Assembly (NCBI RefSeq): GCF_018618755.1
Contig: NZ_JACSMR010000016.1
Location: forward strand, 1-54,943
DNA: 54,943 bases
Source of the DNA: Exiguobacterium sp. s193
Lineage (GTDB): Bacteria; Bacillota; Bacilli; Exiguobacteriales; Exiguobacteriaceae
Direction of reading: 5' to 3'
In this document: one piece after another, positions 31,495 to 40,988 of the stretch
Layout of the letters: each line of letters starts with the position of its first letter
How positions within the stretch are numbered: the stretch's first letter is position 1
Translations under genes and position numbers: made by a program
The notes under the pieces: model-generated
Told to the model about the DNA's origin: nothing
The model's input: only the letters and a program-made list of their open reading frames with translations
Databases searched by the model: none

Positions 31495-34400
31495 TTATTC
31501 CTCTTCAGTAACAACTGGTGCGACAGGCGCTTGAACTTCTTCGAGTGCTGGAGTCGCGTTCGGGATGTTGTCCTCGTCGTCGTCCTTCATTTCGATCTCT
31601 TCGTCCTCAGCAGACATCATCTTAACGTCCATACCAAGTGATTGAAGCTCTTTAATGAGAACTCGGAACGATTCCGGTACGCCCGGTTGCGGTACATTTT
31701 CACCTTTAACGATCGCTTCATACGCTTTAACACGACCGATCGTATCATCCGATTTGATCGTTAAGATCTCTTGGAGTGTATACGCGGCACCATATGCTTC
31801 AAGTGCCCATACTTCCATCTCCCCGAAACGCTGTCCACCGAACTGGGCTTTACCACCGAGCGGCTGTTGCGTAACGAGTGAGTAAGGACCCGTCGAACGT
31901 GCGTGAAGTTTATCATCGACCATGTGGGCGAGTTTGATCATATACATGACACCAACTGAGATGCGGTTATCGAATGCTTCACCTGAACGACCATCATAAA
32001 GGATAGTCTTCGCGTCGCGATCCATACCAGCTTCTTCAATCGTTGCCCAAACATCTTCCTCACGCGCACCATCGAATACTGGTGATGCGACTTTGATTCC
32101 GAGTTGGCGTGCAGCCATACCAAGGTGAAGCTCGAGCAACTGCCCGATGTTCATCCGCGATGGTACACCAAGTGGGTTCAACATGATGTCGATTGGTGTG
32201 CCGTCTGGCATGTACGGCATGTCTTCTTCTGGCAAGATACGTGAGATAACACCTTTGTTACCGTGACGACCCGCCATTTTATCTCCTTCGTGAATCTTAC
32301 GCTTCTGAACGATGTACGCACGGATCAACTGGTTGACACCAGGTGAGAGCTCGTCGCCGTTATCACGATCAAAGATTTTGACGTCAAGGATGATACCGTC
32401 GCCGCCGTGTGGTACACGGAGTGATGTATCACGGACTTCACGTGCTTTTTCACCGAAGATTGCATGAAGCAGGCGTTCTTCAGCTGTCAATTCCGTTACG
32501 CCCTTAGGTGTAACTTTACCGACTAAGATATCCCCGTCTTTAACTTCAGCACCGACACGGATGATACCGCGGTCGTCGAGGTTTTTCAGGGCGTCGTCAC
32601 CGACGTTTGGAATATCACGAGTGATTTCTTCCGGTCCGAGTTTTGTATCGCGTGATTCACATTCGTATTCCTCAATGTGGATCGACGTGTAGACGTCATC
32701 TTTCACAAGACGTTCGCTCATGATGACGGCATCCTCGTAGTTGTAACCATCCCATGTCATGAAACCGACGAGTACGTTACGACCGAGCGCAAGTTCCCCA
32801 CCGTCCATTGATGGACCATCAGCAAGAATCTCGCCTTTATCGACAGGATCGCCTACTTTGATGATTGGTTTTTGGTTATAGCACGTTCCTTGGTTAGAAC
32901 GAATGAATTTCTGGATTTTGTAACGGTCAAGTTCACCCTGTACGATGTTGCCATCGACTTCCGTCGTACGACGGACAAGGATTTCACGCGCCGTTACACG
33001 CTCAGCGATACCAGCGTGTTTTGCAACAACGGCAGCTCCTGAGTCTTTCGCAGACACGTACTCCATCCCAGTTCCGACAATCGGAGATTCCGGGTCGAGA
33101 AGTGGTACGGCCTGACGTTGCATGTTTGCTCCCATGAGGGCACGGTTCGAGTCATCGTTCTCAAGGAACGGAATACACGCTGTCGCTGCCGAAACAACCT
33201 GCTTCGGAGAAACGTCCATGTAGTCGACACGAGCTGGTTCAACAGACAAGTTTTGTCCACGGAAACGTGTTAAGACGTGTGTATCTTGGAACGTCTTCTC
33301 TTCCGTCAACAACATGTTTGCCTGCGCAACGACGTAGAGGTCTTCTTCGTCTGCCGTCATGTAGTGAATTTCATCCGTGACAACACCCGTTTCCGGATTG
33401 ACACGGCGGTATGGCGCTTCAATGAAACCATACTCATTGACTTTCGCGAACGAAGACAGTGAGTTGATCAAACCGATGTTTGGTCCCTCTGGCGTTTCGA
33501 TTGGACACATACGGGAATAATGCGAGTAGTGAACATCTCGAACTTCAAAGCCAGCACGCTCACGTGTCAAACCACCAGGTCCAAGAGCAGAGAGACGACG
33601 TTTGTGCGTCAACTCAGCAAGCGGGTTCGTTTGGTCCATGAACTGCGATAACTGTGAACTACCGAAGAACTCTTTAATTGATGCGATTACGGGACGAATG
33701 TTAATCAATGCCTGTGGCGTGATCGCATTTTGATCCTGAATCGACATCCGTTCTTTAACAACACGTTCCATCCGTGAAAGACCGATCCGGAACTGGTTTT
33801 GGAGCAATTCACCGACAGAACGGAGACGACGGTTACCGAGGTGGTCGATATCGTCTGTTGTCCCTACTTCATGCAACAAGTTGAAGAAGTAGTTGATAGC
33901 AGCAATCATGTCAGCAGGCGTAATGTGCTTGATGTCACGATCGATGTTACCGTTACCGATGATATTGATGATGCGTTCACCTTCAGCATCGTCCGGTGCG
34001 AACACCTTGATCGACTGCAAGTTGAAGGCTTCGCCTTGCGTTACACCGCCTGTTGGCGTCGCTTCGATGTAACCGACAGAACCTTCGAGGAATGGTAAGA
34101 CTTTGTCGAGCATACGACGGTCAAGAACCGTTCCTTCTTCTGCGATTACTTCGCCTGTTTCCGGGTCAACAAGCGTTTCCGCAAGTTTTTGTCCGAAAAG
34201 ACGGTTTTTTAAATGAAGCTTTTTGTTGATTTTATAGCGACCAACGTTTGCCAAATCGTAACGTTTTGGGTCGAAGAACCGTGACACGAGAAGTGCTTTC
34301 GCATTTTCAACTGTCGGTGGCTCACCCGGACGTAGACGCTCATAAATTTCAATGAGGGCTTTTTCCGTTGTTTCTGTATTATCTTTTTCAAGCGAATTCC

Positions 34401-35052
34401 GGAGGTACTCATCATCTCCAAGGAGATCGATGATTTCCTGATCCGTACCGAAACCAAGAGCACGTAAAAGAACCGTTACAGGAATCTTACGTGTGCGGTC
34501 GATTCGGACATATACGATATCTTTCGCATCTGTCTCAAGTTCGAGCCATGCTCCACGGTTCGGGATGACCGTTGCCGAGAATCCACGTTTACCGTTCTTA
34601 TCTAACTTATTGTTGTAATACACACTTGGCGAACGAACAAGCTGAGAAACGATGACTCGTTCCGCACCATTAATAATGAATGTTCCCGACTCCGTCATAA
34701 GCGGGAAGTCACCCATGAAGACTTCTTGTTCCTTCAATTCACCCGTCTCTTTGTTTTGAAGACGGACTTTTACGCGCAGTGGTGCCGAATAGGTCACGTC
34801 GCGTTCTTTCGATTCATCAATCGAATACTTCGGCTCACCGAGCGAGTAATCGATGAATTCTAATACGAGATTTCCTGTGAAGTCGGAAATCGGCGAAATG
34901 TCATGAAACATCTCACGAAGACCTTCCCGTAGGAACCATTCGTATGAATTCGTTTGAATCTCAATTAGATTTGGAAGTTCTAATACTTCGCTGATACGTG
35001 CATAGCTTCTTCTCTGACGGTGACGACCGTACTGAACAAGTTGACCAGTCAA
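31495..35052 (-). CDS. rpoB: RNA polymerase beta subunit
   Basis: The protein is about 1185 residues. The rifampicin region [20 protein letters not shown] is wild type at the usual resistance positions, and the catalytic and clamp motifs are complete. I place the start at TTG 35052 ([13 protein letters not shown]), which matches Bacillus and has AGAGGTGA at normal spacing. The GTG three codons upstream lies inside that SD, so is unlikely. It has its own promoter and a ~170-nt leader. Confidence 0.97.
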   Translation of the reverse strand: MTGQLVQYGRHRQRRSYARISEVLELPNLIEIQTNSYEWFLREGLREMFHDISPISDFTGNLVLEFIDYSLGEPKYSIDESKERDVTYSAPLRVKVRLQNKETGELKEQEVFMGDFPLMTESGTFIINGAERVIVSQLVRSPSVYYNNKLDKNGKRGFSATVIPNRGAWLELETDAKDIVYVRIDRTRKIPVTVLLRALGFGTDQEIIDLLGDDEYLRNSLEKDNTETTEKALIEIYERLRPGEPPTVENAKALLVSRFFDPKRYDLANVGRYKINKKLHLKNRLFGQKLAETLVDPETGEVIAEEGTVLDRRMLDKVLPFLEGSVGYIEATPTGGVTQGEAFNLQSIKVFAPDDAEGERIINIIGNGNIDRDIKHITPADMIAAINYFFNLLHEVGTTDDIDHLGNRRLRSVGELLQNQFRIGLSRMERVVKERMSIQDQNAITPQALINIRPVIASIKEFFGSSQLSQFMDQTNPLAELTHKRRLSALGPGGLTRERAGFEVRDVHYSHYSRMCPIETPEGPNIGLINSLSSFAKVNEYGFIEAPYRRVNPETGVVTDEIHYMTADEEDLYVVAQANMLLTEEKTFQDTHVLTRFRGQNLSVEPARVDYMDVSPKQVVSAATACIPFLENDDSNRALMGANMQRQAVPLLDPESPIVGTGMEYVSAKDSGAAVVAKHAGIAERVTAREILVRRTTEVDGNIVQGELDRYKIQKFIRSNQGTCYNQKPIIKVGDPVDKGEILADGPSMDGGELALGRNVLVGFMTWDGYNYEDAVIMSERLVKDDVYTSIHIEEYECESRDTKLGPEEITRDIPNVGDDALKNLDDRGIIRVGAEVKDGDILVGKVTPKGVTELTAEERLLHAIFGEKAREVRDTSLRVPHGGDGIILDVKIFDRDNGDELSPGVNQLIRAYIVQKRKIHEGDKMAGRHGNKGVISRILPEEDMPYMPDGTPIDIMLNPLGVPSRMNIGQLLELHLGMAARQLGIKVASPVFDGAREEDVWATIEEAGMDRDAKTILYDGRSGEAFDNRISVGVMYMIKLAHMVDDKLHARSTGPYSLVTQQPLGGKAQFGGQRFGEMEVWALEAYGAAYTLQEILTIKSDDTIGRVKAYEAIVKGENVPQPGVPESFRVLIKELQSLGMDVKMMSAEDEEIEMKDDDEDNIPNATPALEEVQAPVAPVVTEEE

Positions 35053-35235
35053 CTGATTCACCTCTCAGACCCACTTCTTCTTCTAGAGAAGGACGGGTGT
35101 AATATCGAACATTGAAGCCATTTTTTGACCGATAAGCGCAAAAAAGCGACGTCTTGTCTACTCAATCATCTGTAGTCGAGAACGCCAGCTACTTTCAACC
35201 TGCTTATCCAAAAATCACTCCAATGGCATTTTATA

Positions 35236-35264
35236 ATACTATCATAGACACAACACGAGGTCAA
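35236..35264 (-). promoter_or_regulatory. rpoBC promoter
   Basis: Minus-strand -35 TTGACC (35264-35259), 17-bp spacer, -10 TAGTAT (35241-35236). A perfect 8-bp hairpin (gacaaatc/gatttgtc, 35285-35266) abuts its upstream edge and overlaps the rsmC-like stop codon; it has no T-tract. The ~170-nt leader to rpoB (35062-35229) holds no gene. Confidence 0.7.
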
Positions 35265-35283
35265 CGACAAATCACTCGATTTG

Positions 35284-35880
35284 TCAAGACCGAATTGATT
35301 TAAATATCGAGTACCCTTTATCTTTGGTGACCGTCTCGCAAGAGCCGAAGACTTCTTCCATCAGTTTCTTCGCTGATGGTCCACCTTGTTTTTTCTGAAT
35401 GACGACCCAGAGGGCGCCCCCTACTACGAGATGATCATACGCTTCGCGCAAAATCCGATGGACGACGGCTTTCCCAGCCCGAATCGGTGGATTCGTCACG
35501 ATCGCTGCAAACGTCTCATCGCCTACTCCAACATACCCGTCACTTACACCGGTCGTCACGGAAACACCATTCGCCTGGGCATTTTCAGCCGCTAATTCAA
35601 GTGCCCGTTCATTTACATCAACGAGTGTTGCGTCACGTCCGGTCGTTTTCGCCAGTGAAATCCCCATCGGTCCATATCCGCAACCGACATCTAAAATCGC
35701 ACCCGGTACATCCGGTTCAACGAATGACTCAATCAATAGACGCGAACCGAAGTCGACGCCACCTTTTGAGAACACACCATGATCCGACGTAAAACGGAAC
35801 GTTTCACCACGAAGAACGAACTCCCATGATTTTGGATCTCGTTTCGAGGAGGGATCATTCGTATAATAATGGTCTGCCAT
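35284..35880 (-). CDS. RsmC-like class I methyltransferase (YbxB)
   Basis: The 198-residue protein has the SAM-binding LDVGCGYGPMGI (about 58-69) and the catalytic NPPIRAGK motif of N2-guanine RsmC-type 16S rRNA methyltransferases. It equates to B. subtilis YbxB, always between rplL and rpoB. The start MADHYYTNDPS at 35880 has GGGGAAGG upstream. Target nucleotide not proven; the single-domain form lacks the second RsmC domain of E. coli. Confidence 0.92.
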   Translation of the reverse strand: MADHYYTNDPSSKRDPKSWEFVLRGETFRFTSDHGVFSKGGVDFGSRLLIESFVEPDVPGAILDVGCGYGPMGISLAKTTGRDATLVDVNERALELAAENAQANGVSVTTGVSDGYVGVGDETFAAIVTNPPIRAGKAVVHRILREAYDHLVVGGALWVVIQKKQGGPSAKKLMEEVFGSCETVTKDKGYSIFKSIRS

Positions 35881-35907
35881 GTTTCCTTCCCCTCTCTTGA
35901 TTAAAGA

Positions 35908-35945
35908 TGAAAACAAAAGAAGCCCGCAAAGCGAGCTTCTTTTGT
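35908..35945 (-). terminator. Rho-independent terminator after rplL
   Basis: A 15-bp stem (acaaaagaagctcgc/gcgggcttcttttgt, one T-G pair) with a TTT loop and trailing TTTTC on the minus strand. Some readthrough would be needed to reach the rsmC-like gene, for which no separate promoter is obvious. Confidence 0.85.
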
Positions 35946-35961
35946 CTGCGGAAGAAGAAAA

Positions 35962-36327
35962 TTACTTAACTTCTACGCTTGCGCCAGCTTCTTCAAGCTT
36001 AGCTTTGATTGCGTCAGCATCTTCTTTCGAAACGCCTTCTTTAACTGGAGCCGGAGTTCCGTCAACGAGTGCTTTCGCTTCTTTAAGACCGAGGCCTGTC
36101 AATTCGCGAACTGCTTTGATGACGTTGATTTTACCAGATCCTGCGCTAGTAAGGATTACGTCGAATTCAGTTTGCTCTTCAGCTGCTGCTGCGCCTGCAC
36201 CTGCTGCTGCTACTGGAGCTGCTGCTGATACGCCGAATTCTTCTTCGATTGTTTTTACGAGTTCGTTAAGTTCAAGAACAGTCATGCCCTTGAGGTCTTC
36301 GATAAATTGCTCTTTGTTGAAAGCCAT
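35962..36327 (-). CDS. rplL: 50S ribosomal protein L7/L12
   Basis: The 121-residue stalk protein has the N-terminal dimerisation part, an alanine-rich hinge ([20 protein letters not shown]) and the factor-binding C-terminal domain ending AGASVEVK. Recruits translational GTPases. Encoded after rplJ. Confidence 0.98.
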   Translation of the reverse strand: MAFNKEQFIEDLKGMTVLELNELVKTIEEEFGVSAAAPVAAAGAGAAAAEEQTEFDVILTSAGSGKINVIKAVRELTGLGLKEAKALVDGTPAPVKEGVSKEDADAIKAKLEEAGASVEVK

Positions 36328-36403
36328 TATGGTTTTCCTCCTTTGATTTAGCCCACGTTGGGGTTTGAAAAATTGTGTGTTTGCCTATCCCGCTAAGCGG
36401 ACA

Positions 36404-36910
36404 TTAAGCAGATTGTTCTTCTTTTTGCTCTGCGATTGCGTTCGTTGCCACCGCGAGACCGCGGATTGGCGCTTGAAGCACGCTGAGGAGCATTGAAAGG
36501 AGACCTTCGCGTGATGGAAGTTCTGCAAGGGCTTTGACATCTTCTACTGAAGTGACTTTGCCTTCGATGATACCACCTTTAAGTTCGAGAGCCTTGTGTT
36601 CTTTAGCGAAGTTGTTCAAGATCTTAGCTGGCGCGATAACGTCTTCATTGCTGAATGCGATCGCACTAGGACCTGTGAATACTTCATCAAGACCTTCAAG
36701 GTTGCTTTGAACTGCTGCGCGGCGGAGGAGACCGTTTTTGTAAACTTTGAATTCAACACCCGCTTCGCGGAGTTGTTTACGAAGTTCAGTGACTTCGTCT
36801 ACTGTGAGACCACGGTAGTCGACGACGATTGTTCCAGCGCTCGCTTGCATTTTCTCAGCGATCTCAGATACGAGATCCGCTTTGACAGCGATAACTTTTT
36901 CGTTTGCCAT
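36404..36910 (-). CDS. rplJ: 50S ribosomal protein L10
   Basis: The 168-residue stalk base protein has [20 protein letters not shown] and the C-terminal helix that binds L12 dimers. With L12 it is expected to bind the leader upstream and repress its own synthesis. SD AGGAGGTG. Confidence 0.98.
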   Translation of the reverse strand: MANEKVIAVKADLVSEIAEKMQASAGTIVVDYRGLTVDEVTELRKQLREAGVEFKVYKNGLLRRAAVQSNLEGLDEVFTGPSAIAFSNEDVIAPAKILNNFAKEHKALELKGGIIEGKVTSVEDVKALAELPSREGLLSMLLSVLQAPIRGLAVATNAIAEQKEEQSA

Positions 36911-36965
36911 TTCTGTTGCACCTCCTGGTAAATAAATTGTACCGGCGCGAGGGGCTGCTCGATTT

Positions 36966-37001
36966 CAAATAAAAAGCCTCCGTCTGCAGGGCAGAGGAGG
37001 C
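36966..37001 (-). terminator. Attenuator terminator in the rplJ leader
   Basis: A two-part stem (gcctcc/ggaggc and tctgc/gcaga with one bulge, 3-nt loop; 37001-36976) followed by TTTTTATTTG lies between the rplJ promoter and gene. Its position inside the leader makes it an attenuator, not an end-of-operon terminator. Confidence 0.85.
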
Positions 37002-37117
37002 GTAATCGTCAAAAAGGATACCTGAACAAACAGGCTCTCTGAGCAAGAACACCTCGGAAGGGTTTAAGCTCAATCGATGAGCACCTTCTGTCTACGGTAT
37101 GTCGAATATATCAACGT
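37002..37117 (-). promoter_or_regulatory. L10 leader (L10-L12 binding region)
   Basis: About 115 nt of transcript upstream of the attenuator, with complementary blocks such as GCTCATCGATTGAGC and CCTGTTTGTTCAGG. The L10 leader of Firmicutes lies in this position and couples rplJ-rplL transcription to free L10-L12. Identity is inferred from position, hairpins and attenuator. Confidence 0.75.
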
Positions 37118-37122
37118 TTTAT

Positions 37123-37152
37123 ACTGTAACAGCGTTCTTAGAACGTTGTCAA
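37123..37152 (-). promoter_or_regulatory. rplJ promoter with palindrome in the spacer
   Basis: A perfect -35 TTGACA (37152-37147), 18-bp spacer and -10 TACAGT (37128-37123) on the minus strand. The spacer holds a 13-bp perfect palindrome, CGTTCTNAGAACG (37145-37133). Confidence 0.7.
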
Positions 37153-37169
37153 GTTCGTTTTAGACGAAA

Positions 37170-37856
37170 TTATTTCGCGAAGTCAGCTGAAGATACTTTT
37201 ACACCAGGACCCATTGTAGAAGCGATCGCGATGTTTTTAAGGTAAACACCTTTAGCAGTAGCAGGCTTAACTTTTACGAGTGTTTCCATAACGGTAGTGA
37301 TGTTTTCAACCAACTTCTCGTTATCGAAAGATTTTTTACCGACAGGAACGTGGATGTTACCTGATTTGTCGACACGGTACTCAACTTTACCAGCTTTGAT
37401 ATCGTTGATTGCTTTTGTGACGTCAAATGTAACAGTTCCTGTTTTCGGGTTAGGCATGAGGCCTTTAGGTCCGAGAACACGACCGAGTTTACCAACTTCA
37501 CCCATCATGTCAGGTGTCGCAACGATAACATCGAAGTCGAACCATCCTTTTTGGATTTTAGCGATATACTCAGAATCACCAGCGTAATCTGCTCCAGCAG
37601 CTTCCGCTTCTTTTAATTTCTCACCTTTTGCGAAGACGAGAACGCGTTGTGTTTTACCAGTACCGTGTGGCAATACGACTGCTCCACGGATTTGTTGATC
37701 TGCTTTCTTCGGATCGACTCCGAGACGAACAGCAAGTTCGATTGTTTCATCGAATTTCGCAGTTGCAGACTTTTTAGTCAAGTCTACCGCTTCAGCGAGT
37801 TCGTATGAAACCGTACGATCGATAAGTTTAGCAGCTTCTTTATACTTCTTACCCAT
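37170..37856 (-). CDS. rplA: 50S ribosomal protein L1
   Basis: The 228-residue stalk protein controls E-site tRNA release and in many bacteria represses its own operon by binding mRNA. It has [13 protein letters not shown] and the RNA-binding ends. A hairpin that resembles the L1 rRNA site lies ~20 nt before its ATG. Confidence 0.98.
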   Translation of the reverse strand: MGKKYKEAAKLIDRTVSYELAEAVDLTKKSATAKFDETIELAVRLGVDPKKADQQIRGAVVLPHGTGKTQRVLVFAKGEKLKEAEAAGADYAGDSEYIAKIQKGWFDFDVIVATPDMMGEVGKLGRVLGPKGLMPNPKTGTVTFDVTKAINDIKAGKVEYRVDKSGNIHVPVGKKSFDNEKLVENITTVMETLVKVKPATAKGVYLKNIAIASTMGPGVKVSSADFAK

Positions 37857-37871
37857 TTTAGGTTCCTCCTT

Positions 37872-37898
37872 TGTGGTTGTGCGGAAAATCCTCCCACA
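37872..37898 (-). promoter_or_regulatory. L1-type mRNA binding motif before rplA
   Basis: Minus strand: tgtgg, then GA, then gga-TTT-tcc, then a 6-nt loop strand, then ccaca. That is two stacked helices with an asymmetric internal loop, the architecture of the L1 site in 23S rRNA. The same design is found before rplK. Confidence 0.6.
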
Positions 37899-37973
37899 TA
37901 ATGAAAGGGTAGCAAGGCTTCAAGTAACTATCCGCCTGCGACCCTCATCGTTGTTCATTGTAATCCGAAAGAC

Positions 37974-38399
37974 TTAGTCTTCGATTACGATACCCATAGA
38001 ACGTGCAGTACCTTCAACCATCAACATCGCTGTTTCAACAGATGCTGCGTTGAGGTCTGGCATTTTCGTTTCAGCGATTTCGCGAACTTTGTCACGTTTG
38101 ACTGTCGCTACTTTCTTACGGTTAGGCTCGCCTGAACCGCTCTCGATTCCAGCTGCTTTCTTCAAGAGAACTGCTGCTGGTGGAGTTTTAGTAATAAACG
38201 TAAATGAACGATCTTCAAAAACCGTGATGACTACAGGGATAATCAAGCCGGCTTGGTCTTGTGTACGAGCGTTGAACTCTTTACAGAAGCCCATGATGTT
38301 CACACCTGCTTGACCGAGTGCCGGTCCAACTGGTGGAGCTGGGTTTGCTTTGCCCGCAGGAATTTGAAGTTTAACTAGTTTCATAACCTTCTTCGCCAC
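37974..38399 (-). CDS. rplK: 50S ribosomal protein L11
   Basis: The 141-residue GTPase-centre protein starts at GTG 38399 ([17 protein letters not shown]) with AGGAGG 9 nt upstream. A GTG three codons earlier falls within the SD region. Proline-rich [17 protein letters not shown] is the thiostrepton-proximal segment. Also needed for RelA activation. Confidence 0.97.
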   Translation of the reverse strand: MAKKVMKLVKLQIPAGKANPAPPVGPALGQAGVNIMGFCKEFNARTQDQAGLIIPVVITVFEDRSFTFITKTPPAAVLLKKAAGIESGSGEPNRKKVATVKRDKVREIAETKMPDLNAASVETAMLMVEGTARSMGIVIED

Positions 38400-38424
38400 G
38401 AGACACACCTCCTTAATTCTTTAA

Positions 38425-38458
38425 TGTGGTTTAATTGGACGTTGCGCGTCCTCCCACT
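38425..38458 (-). promoter_or_regulatory. L1-type mRNA binding motif before rplK
   Basis: Minus strand: gtgg, GA, ggac, 7-nt loop, gtcc, AATTAAA, ccac (38457-38426). Helix, GA internal loop and inner helix match the motif before rplA. It lies between the rplK promoter and the SD. Confidence 0.65.
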
Positions 38459-38511
38459 CATTCTATTCGACGAGTTATTTATCGAAATAAGCACAACATC
38501 AAACAGGAAAA

Positions 38512-38540
38512 ATTGTACCATTAAAACAAAACATTCGCAA
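38512..38540 (-). promoter_or_regulatory. rplK promoter
   Basis: Minus-strand -35 TTGCGA (38540-38535), 17-bp spacer and extended -10 TGGTACAAT (core 38517-38512), starting 8 nt past the nusG stop. Leader of about 105 nt. Confidence 0.75.
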
Positions 38541-38548
38541 TAGGAAAC

Positions 38549-39100
38549 TTAATCGATTTTTTCAACTTGTGAAAAATCGAGTTCAACTTTCGTTTCGCGA
38601 CCGAACATATCAACAGAAACTTTCATTTTTTCAGCATCTGTATCGAGCTCTTCAACCGTTCCTTCGAAGTTCTCGAAGGCACCGACTTTAATCCGAACAA
38701 TCTGACCGAGTGCGTAGTCATAACGGCTCTTCATATCGACAAGTCCCATCGAACCAAGGATGTTTTCAGCTTCTTCAGGAAGAAGCGGCGTCGGCTTAGA
38801 ACCGCCACCCACAGAACCAAGGAATCCGGTTACGTTCGGTGTGTTACGAACAACATACCAAGAATCATCCGTCATGACCATTTCGACGAGGACATACCCC
38901 GGGAAGATCTTGATTTCACGTTCTTTGATTTTTGTTTCACCTTTTTTATTCGTTACTTCTTCCTGTACCGTTTCGATCGGAACGAGTACACGGAAGATTT
39001 TCTCGTCCATGTTCATAGACTCGATCCGACGTTCAAGGTTAGCCTTGACGTTGTTTTCGAATCCAGAGTACGTTTGGACGACAAACCACTGTTTATCCAT
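38549..39100 (-). CDS. nusG: Transcription elongation/termination factor NusG
   Basis: The 183-residue protein has an NGN domain (KQWFVVQTYSGFENNVKANL at the start, FPGYVLVEMVM) and a C-terminal KOW domain (VRIKVGAFENFEGTVEEL). It binds RNA polymerase and, through S10, couples it to ribosomes. It follows secE by 19 nt. Confidence 0.98.
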   Translation of the reverse strand: MDKQWFVVQTYSGFENNVKANLERRIESMNMDEKIFRVLVPIETVQEEVTNKKGETKIKEREIKIFPGYVLVEMVMTDDSWYVVRNTPNVTGFLGSVGGGSKPTPLLPEEAENILGSMGLVDMKSRYDYALGQIVRIKVGAFENFEGTVEELDTDAEKMKVSVDMFGRETKVELDFSQVEKID

Positions 39101-39119
39101 GGTACGCCACCTCTTCTTT

Positions 39120-39290
39120 TTACTTAATCAACCAACTCATGAGTGCGCTGAGACCAGAATCGATACCAAAGATGAAGACGCCCATGAAGATAACCATACC
39201 GATTACCGTCAATGTGTACTTCGTCAATTCTTTTCGTTTTGGCCAGCTCGTCTTTTTCAGTTCATTCCATACGTCACGCAAAAATTTCAT
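39120..39290 (-). CDS. secE: Protein translocase subunit SecE
   Basis: Direct translation from the ATG at 39290 gives 56 residues: MKFLRDVWNELKKTSWPKRK, the conserved amphipathic helix, then one membrane segment (about 26-46). This is the short Firmicute SecE that clamps SecY. SD GGAGGG. The rpmG-secE-nusG order is classic. Confidence 0.96.
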   Translation of the reverse strand: MKFLRDVWNELKKTSWPKRKELTKYTLTVIGMVIFMGVFIFGIDSGLSALMSWLIK

Positions 39291-39334
39291 CGTACTTTCC
39301 CTCCAGGATGTAATAAATCGGGACAGATGAAGCC

Positions 39335-39481
39335 TTATTTCGCTTCTTTATGAATCGTATGCGCGTTACAACGCCGACAGAATTTTTTCAATTCCAAGCG
39401 GACTGTGACGTCCTCTTTTTTCATCGTCGTATAATCGCGGGCACCGCAAATATCACAAGCAAGGCCTACTTTCTTCGCCAT
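39335..39481 (-). CDS. rpmG: 50S ribosomal protein L33, zinc-binding (C+) form
   Basis: Direct translation from the ATG at 39481 gives 48 residues, [20 protein letters not shown] on to HTIHKEAK. Two Cys-X2-Cys pairs (CDIC and CRRC) mark the zinc-containing form. SD AGGAGG. Confidence 0.95.
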   Translation of the reverse strand: MAKKVGLACDICGARDYTTMKKEDVTVRLELKKFCRRCNAHTIHKEAK

Positions 39482-39544
39482 CTCAAAAGACCTCCTTCTT
39501 TGCCACTCTCTCTCAAGCGGAGCATTTCCTCCAAAAAAGAGCGT

Positions 39545-39569
39545 AAAAAAAAACGCCTATGAGCGGCGT
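39545..39569 (-). terminator. Terminator between sigH and rpmG
   Basis: A 5-bp GC-rich stem (acgcc/ggcgt, 7-nt loop) with a run of eight or more T on the minus strand. It lies downstream of the putative rpmG promoter, so it may attenuate that promoter as well as end sigH transcripts. Confidence 0.65.
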
Positions 39570-39592
39570 CTCGCTAGTAAGGCGCTATTTAT

Positions 39593-39622
39593 ACAGTAGC
39601 ATATCGCAACTGAATCGGTCAA
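39593..39622 (-). promoter_or_regulatory. Putative rpmG-secE-nusG promoter
   Basis: Minus-strand -35 TTGACC (39622-39617), 18-bp spacer, -10 TACTGT (39598-39593) followed by TATAAA. It lies in the gap just past the sigH stop. Confidence 0.55.
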
Positions 39623-39634
39623 TCCACCTCACGG

Positions 39635-40279
39635 TCAGACGATCAATTCCCGCGCCTCTAGGTAACGTTCGAGTTTGCGTTTGACACGTTGCAACGCATT
39701 ATCAATCGATTTGACGTGCCGGTCGAGATCGTCAGAAATTTCTTGATAGGTCCGCCCATCGAGATAGAGCGCCAATACTTTTCGTTCTAAATCACTGAGT
39801 ATTTCATCCATCTTTGTTTCGATGTCTGCATACTCTTCACGGTTAACAATCAAAATTTGTGGATCCGAAGGTACCGTCGATGTGATGATATCGAGGAGCG
39901 TCCGTTCAGAAGATTCATCATCATAAATCGGTTTGTCGAGCGAGATGTACGAATTGAGTGGAATATGTTTTTGACGGGTCGCCGTCTTAATCGCCGTAAT
40001 CATTTGTCGTGTGATGCAGAGTTCGGCAAATCCTTTGAACGAGGCTAATTTGTCAGTCCGGTAGTCGCGGACTGCTTTGTATAATCCAATCATGCCTTCT
40101 TGAATGATATCTTCACGGTCAGCCCCAATTAAAAAATAAGAGCGGGCTTTCGCACGTACGAAGTTACGATAGCGCTCGATCAGAAATTCAAGGGCATCGC
40201 TATTATCGAATACCTTCGCTTGTTCTACAAGCGCTTCATCAGACATGCACTCAAACTGGTCGAACGAAACCAAACTCAT
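39635..40279 (-). CDS. sigH: RNA polymerase sigma factor SigH (Spo0H type)
   Basis: The 214-residue sigma-70-family factor has region 2 (FVRAKARSYFLIGADREDIIQ), FAELCITRQMITAIKTATRQ, and region 4 (YLDGRTYQEISDDLDRHVKS). It matches SigH, which in Bacillus controls post-exponential and sporulation genes, and in non-spore-formers competence. It has its own promoter and its place between yacP and rpmG is conserved. Confidence 0.95.
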   Translation of the reverse strand: MSLVSFDQFECMSDEALVEQAKVFDNSDALEFLIERYRNFVRAKARSYFLIGADREDIIQEGMIGLYKAVRDYRTDKLASFKGFAELCITRQMITAIKTATRQKHIPLNSYISLDKPIYDDESSERTLLDIITSTVPSDPQILIVNREEYADIETKMDEILSDLERKVLALYLDGRTYQEISDDLDRHVKSIDNALQRVKRKLERYLEARELIV

Positions 40280-40325
40280 CCTTCATCCCTCCAAGCTTCT
40301 ATGACGAACTAATCAATTGCCTACA

Positions 40326-40355
40326 ATTATACAATAATTTCCTATCCCGCGACAA
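40326..40355 (-). promoter_or_regulatory. sigH promoter
   Basis: A perfect -10 TATAAT (40331-40326) with an 18-bp spacer to TTGTCG (40355-40350) on the minus strand, downstream of the rae1 terminator. Confidence 0.7.
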
Positions 40356-40396
40356 TGAAAATTGGCATGACCTCTTTTTATCTGTGTTTTCGCCTC

Positions 40397-40436
40397 AAAA
40401 AACCGTTCCCTTGATATATCGATCAAGAGAACGGTT
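40397..40436 (-). terminator. Rho-independent terminator after rae1
   Basis: A 15-bp stem (aaccgttctcttgat/atcaagggaacggtt, one T-G pair) and TTTTTT on the minus strand. It ends the cysE-to-rae1 operon. Confidence 0.9.
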
Positions 40437-40457
40437 CATTTTTAAGCGGCGAGCCGC

Positions 40458-40988
40458 TCATTGGTCTGAATTTTTTCTTCTTCGGATTTGTTCGAGTCGT
40501 TCGATGACATCTGCTGGCAAATCGATTGTCGAGCGTGGTTTCTTGCTCGTCTTCGACATCGTCGTCTGTCCTTGAATAACGGCGACTGCTGCTTTCCAGT
40601 CCCGCCTCAACTCCTGTGCCGAGATGCGGAGTGCGCCAAGCGTAAAGATGACCCATTGTTCCGTAAAATCATTCGTCGCGACGGTCAGCTTGACACGAAT
40701 GTCTTGTAGCCACTCCGCTGCTGTTTTCTCAATCCATTCGTCAGCTGTTTCATTTTCGCGTGTATAAATGACCTCGAGCCCACTTTTTTTCAAGCGTGAC
40801 TCGCGCCCTGGCTGAAGATAGGCATCAAAGACGATCGTGACGCTAATTCCCGTCACTGCCTGATATTCCGCCATTGCATCGACCAATCGTTCCCGTGCTA
40901 ATTCAAAATCTTGCTCCCGCAATGTCCGGAATTCCGGCCATGCGCCAATGATATTGTAGCCATCAACGATCAGACGGTCATATTTCAT
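40458..40988 (-). CDS. rae1: NYN-domain ribosome-associated endoribonuclease Rae1 (YacP)
   Basis: The 176-residue NYN/PIN-like protein has the acidic active-site pattern LIVDGYNIIGAW (Asp9), IVFDAY (Asp54) and VATNDFTEQW. B. subtilis Rae1 cleaves mRNA in the ribosomal A site. Its ATG overlaps the rlmB stop (ATGA). Last gene of the operon. Confidence 0.92.
   Translation of the reverse strand: MKYDRLIVDGYNIIGAWPEFRTLREQDFELARERLVDAMAEYQAVTGISVTIVFDAYLQPGRESRLKKSGLEVIYTRENETADEWIEKTAAEWLQDIRVKLTVATNDFTEQWVIFTLGALRISAQELRRDWKAAVAVIQGQTTMSKTSKKPRSTIDLPADVIERLEQIRRRKNSDQ

Noticed and set aside
35053-35061. GTG start of rpoB three codons upstream
   Set aside because: The GTG is part of the AGAGGTGA ribosome-binding site for the TTG start at 35052, which matches Bacillus RpoB.
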